Origin: Pseudomonadota bacterium
GTDB lineage: Bacteria; BMS3Abin14
Reading direction: 5' to 3'
Assembly (NCBI GenBank): GCA_016937135.1
Contig: JAFGWO010000045.1
Coordinates: 1-5,026, forward strand
DNA: 5,026 nucleotides
Shown here: piece by piece, positions 3,766 through 5,026 of the stretch
How the letters are laid out: every line of letters starts with the position of its first letter
How positions within the stretch are numbered: position 1 is the first letter of the stretch
Notes under the pieces: model-generated
What the model saw: the letters and a program-made list of their open reading frames with translations, nothing else
What the model was told of the DNA's origin: nothing
The model's database searches: none
Position numbers and translations under genes: made by a program

Positions 3766-5026
3766 GAAGAGCAAGGATCGTCTGCACAATCGGCCCCGCA
3801 ACCTCATCGGGCCTGATGCTCAGGAATCTCCTCAGGGCAGGCATGGATGTGGCGCGGCTCAACATGTCCCATGGCAGCCGTCAGGAACACAAGTCCCATA
3901 TCGCCCATTTGCGGGAGATTAGTTCGAAACTCGGGCGGCCGGTGGCCATCCTCATGGATCTTCAGGGGATAAAACTGAGGATCACCGAGGTCGAGGAGGG
4001 GGGGGTCGTCCTGAAAAAAAACGATGTCGTCCGGCTCCTCCAGGGGACGGCGCCCACGACGGTCCAGACCATCCGGATCCCTTATGACAACCTTTTGCGG
4101 GAAGTGGGAGAAGGCCAGCGCGTGCTTATCAACGACGGACTGGTGGAGCTTCGGATCACAGGAAGGGAAGGGCGCGCCCTTCTGGCGAAGGTGGAGGAAG
4201 GGGGGCTCCTCACATCCCGGAAGGGGGTCAATCTCCCGGACTCGGACCTTCATTCCGGTTGTCTGACCCCCAAGGACCTGGAAGATCTGGCTTTCGGGGT
4301 CGAGGAGCGGGTGGACGCCTTTGCACTTTCTTATGTCGCCGGCGCGGCTGACATCCTGGGCATGAAAAAAAGACTGTCCCAGGCGGGCTACAGCGTCCCC
4401 GTCATTGCCAAGATCGAACGTCCAAAAGGGGTGGAAAACATCGAGGAGATCCTCGATGTGACCGACGGGATCATGATTGCCCGGGGCGATCTGGGGGTTG
4501 AAATGTCCCCATCCTCCGTCCCCATCCTGCAGAAGGACCTTATCCAGCGAGCCAACCGGAAAGGAAGGCTCACCATCACCGCCACGCAGATGCTGGAATC
4601 CATGACCGAAAATCCAGTCCCCACAAGGGCTGAATCGGCCGACGTGGCCAACGCGATCCTCGACGGCACCGACGCCGTCATGCTTTCGGCCGAGACCTCG
4701 GTGGGAAGATTTCCGGTAAAGACCCTGCGCACCATGGGAAACATCATCGTGGAAACCGAGGACAAGGGACGGCCCTTCAGGACCAACCTTCCGGTTCCCC
4801 AGCCCGGCATCCACAAGGATCTGGACCTTTCGAGCCTTGCCGTGGCAGAGGCCGCCGTCAAAGCCGCCCACACCGTCGGAGCCCGATGCATCGCCGCGGT
4901 CACCCGTTCAGGGTATACCGCAGGGCTCCTCGCCAAGTTTCGCCCCGGGGTCCCCATCATCGCGTTCACTCCCAGGCCTGAGACCGTCAACCTTTTAAAA
5001 CTCCACTGGGGTGTGGTGCCCTATCC
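3762..5026 (+). CDS. pyk: Pyruvate kinase (3' end beyond window)
   Basis: Pyruvate kinase makes pyruvate and ATP from phosphoenolpyruvate and ADP in the last step of glycolysis. The visible 421 residues cover the barrel, the inserted B domain (about 70-165) and much of the C-terminal domain; about 50-60 residues are missing against the usual 470-480. Motifs are RIVCTIGPAT (5-14), RLNMSHG (32-38, with R32 and N34), NDG (124-126), KGVNLP (154-159), the catalytic lysine K217 and metal ligand E219 in AKIER, metal ligand D243 in ARGDLGVE, T275 in TATQMLESM, and NAILDGTDAVMLSAET. The active site is complete. The loop DLQGIKLR (66-73) has the L-Q-K pattern of potassium-independent enzymes, but isoleucine replaces the near-invariant proline. 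The ATG at 3762 gives the standard N-terminus; its own Shine-Dalgarno is weak and it overlaps a six-codon ORF. The gene follows the hypothetical operon by 140 bases and may have its own promoter. Confidence 0.97.
   Translation, partial: MRRARIVCTIGPATSSGLMLRNLLRAGMDVARLNMSHGSRQEHKSHIAHLREISSKLGRPVAILMDLQGIKLRITEVEEGGVVLKKNDVVRLLQGTAPTTVQTIRIPYDNLLREVGEGQRVLINDGLVELRITGREGRALLAKVEEGGLLTSRKGVNLPDSDLHSGCLTPKDLEDLAFGVEERVDAFALSYVAGAADILGMKKRLSQAGYSVPVIAKIERPKGVENIEEILDVTDGIMIARGDLGVEMSPSSVPILQKDLIQRANRKGRLTITATQMLESMTENPVPTRAESADVANAILDGTDAVMLSAETSVGRFPVKTLRTMGNIIVETEDKGRPFRTNLPVPQPGIHKDLDLSSLAVAEAAVKAAHTVGARCIAAVTRSGYTAGLLAKFRPGVPIIAFTPRPETVNLLKLHWGVVPY

Noticed and set aside
3804..4871. Long 355-residue open frame on the minus strand
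   Set aside because: It lies entirely antisense to pyruvate kinase, whose full set of catalytic motifs is on the plus strand. Its Gly/His/Asp-rich composition is typical of a GC-rich shadow frame.

Overview
The window is GC-rich bacterial chromosome with strong Shine-Dalgarno sites, tightly packed genes and frequent gene overlaps. It shows no mobile element, CRISPR array, phage gene, tRNA or rRNA. Lineage cannot be fixed from this piece. The GC-rich codon use, with many AGG, GGG and CTT codons, and the gene content would fit an environmental Gram-negative such as a Desulfobacterota-like bacterium, but that is only an impression.

The left half (1-2259) is on the minus strand. Reading in the direction of transcription, it holds a multi-pass membrane protein of the lysylphosphatidylglycerol-synthase transmembrane/flippase-like family (1204-2259), a 210-base gap, then azlC (271-993) and the start of azlD (1-281, cut by the window edge). 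AzlC and AzlD are the large and small subunits of a branched-chain amino acid exporter. The gap carries a credible sigma70-type promoter and a long imperfect hairpin in the predicted azlC leader. azlD has no usable ATG, GTG or TTG at its expected N-terminus and appears to start at CTG behind a near-perfect Shine-Dalgarno.

The right half is on the plus strand. After a 286-base divergent intergenic region come two overlapping genes of unknown function: a soluble 171-residue protein (2546-3061) and a 186-residue protein with two membrane segments (3061-3621). They share the TGATG junction typical of translational coupling. Their leader contains a terminator-like hairpin with a T run just before the first ribosome binding site. 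After a 140-base gap comes pyruvate kinase (3762 to the window end), with its C-terminal domain cut. It has the sequence signature of the potassium-independent class and a six-codon mini-ORF overlapping its start.

Overall this looks like ordinary housekeeping and transport chromosome. No clearly new multi-gene system is evident. The best candidates for something undescribed are the unrecognised two-gene module with its attenuator-like leader, the azlC leader hairpin, and the CTG start of azlD.
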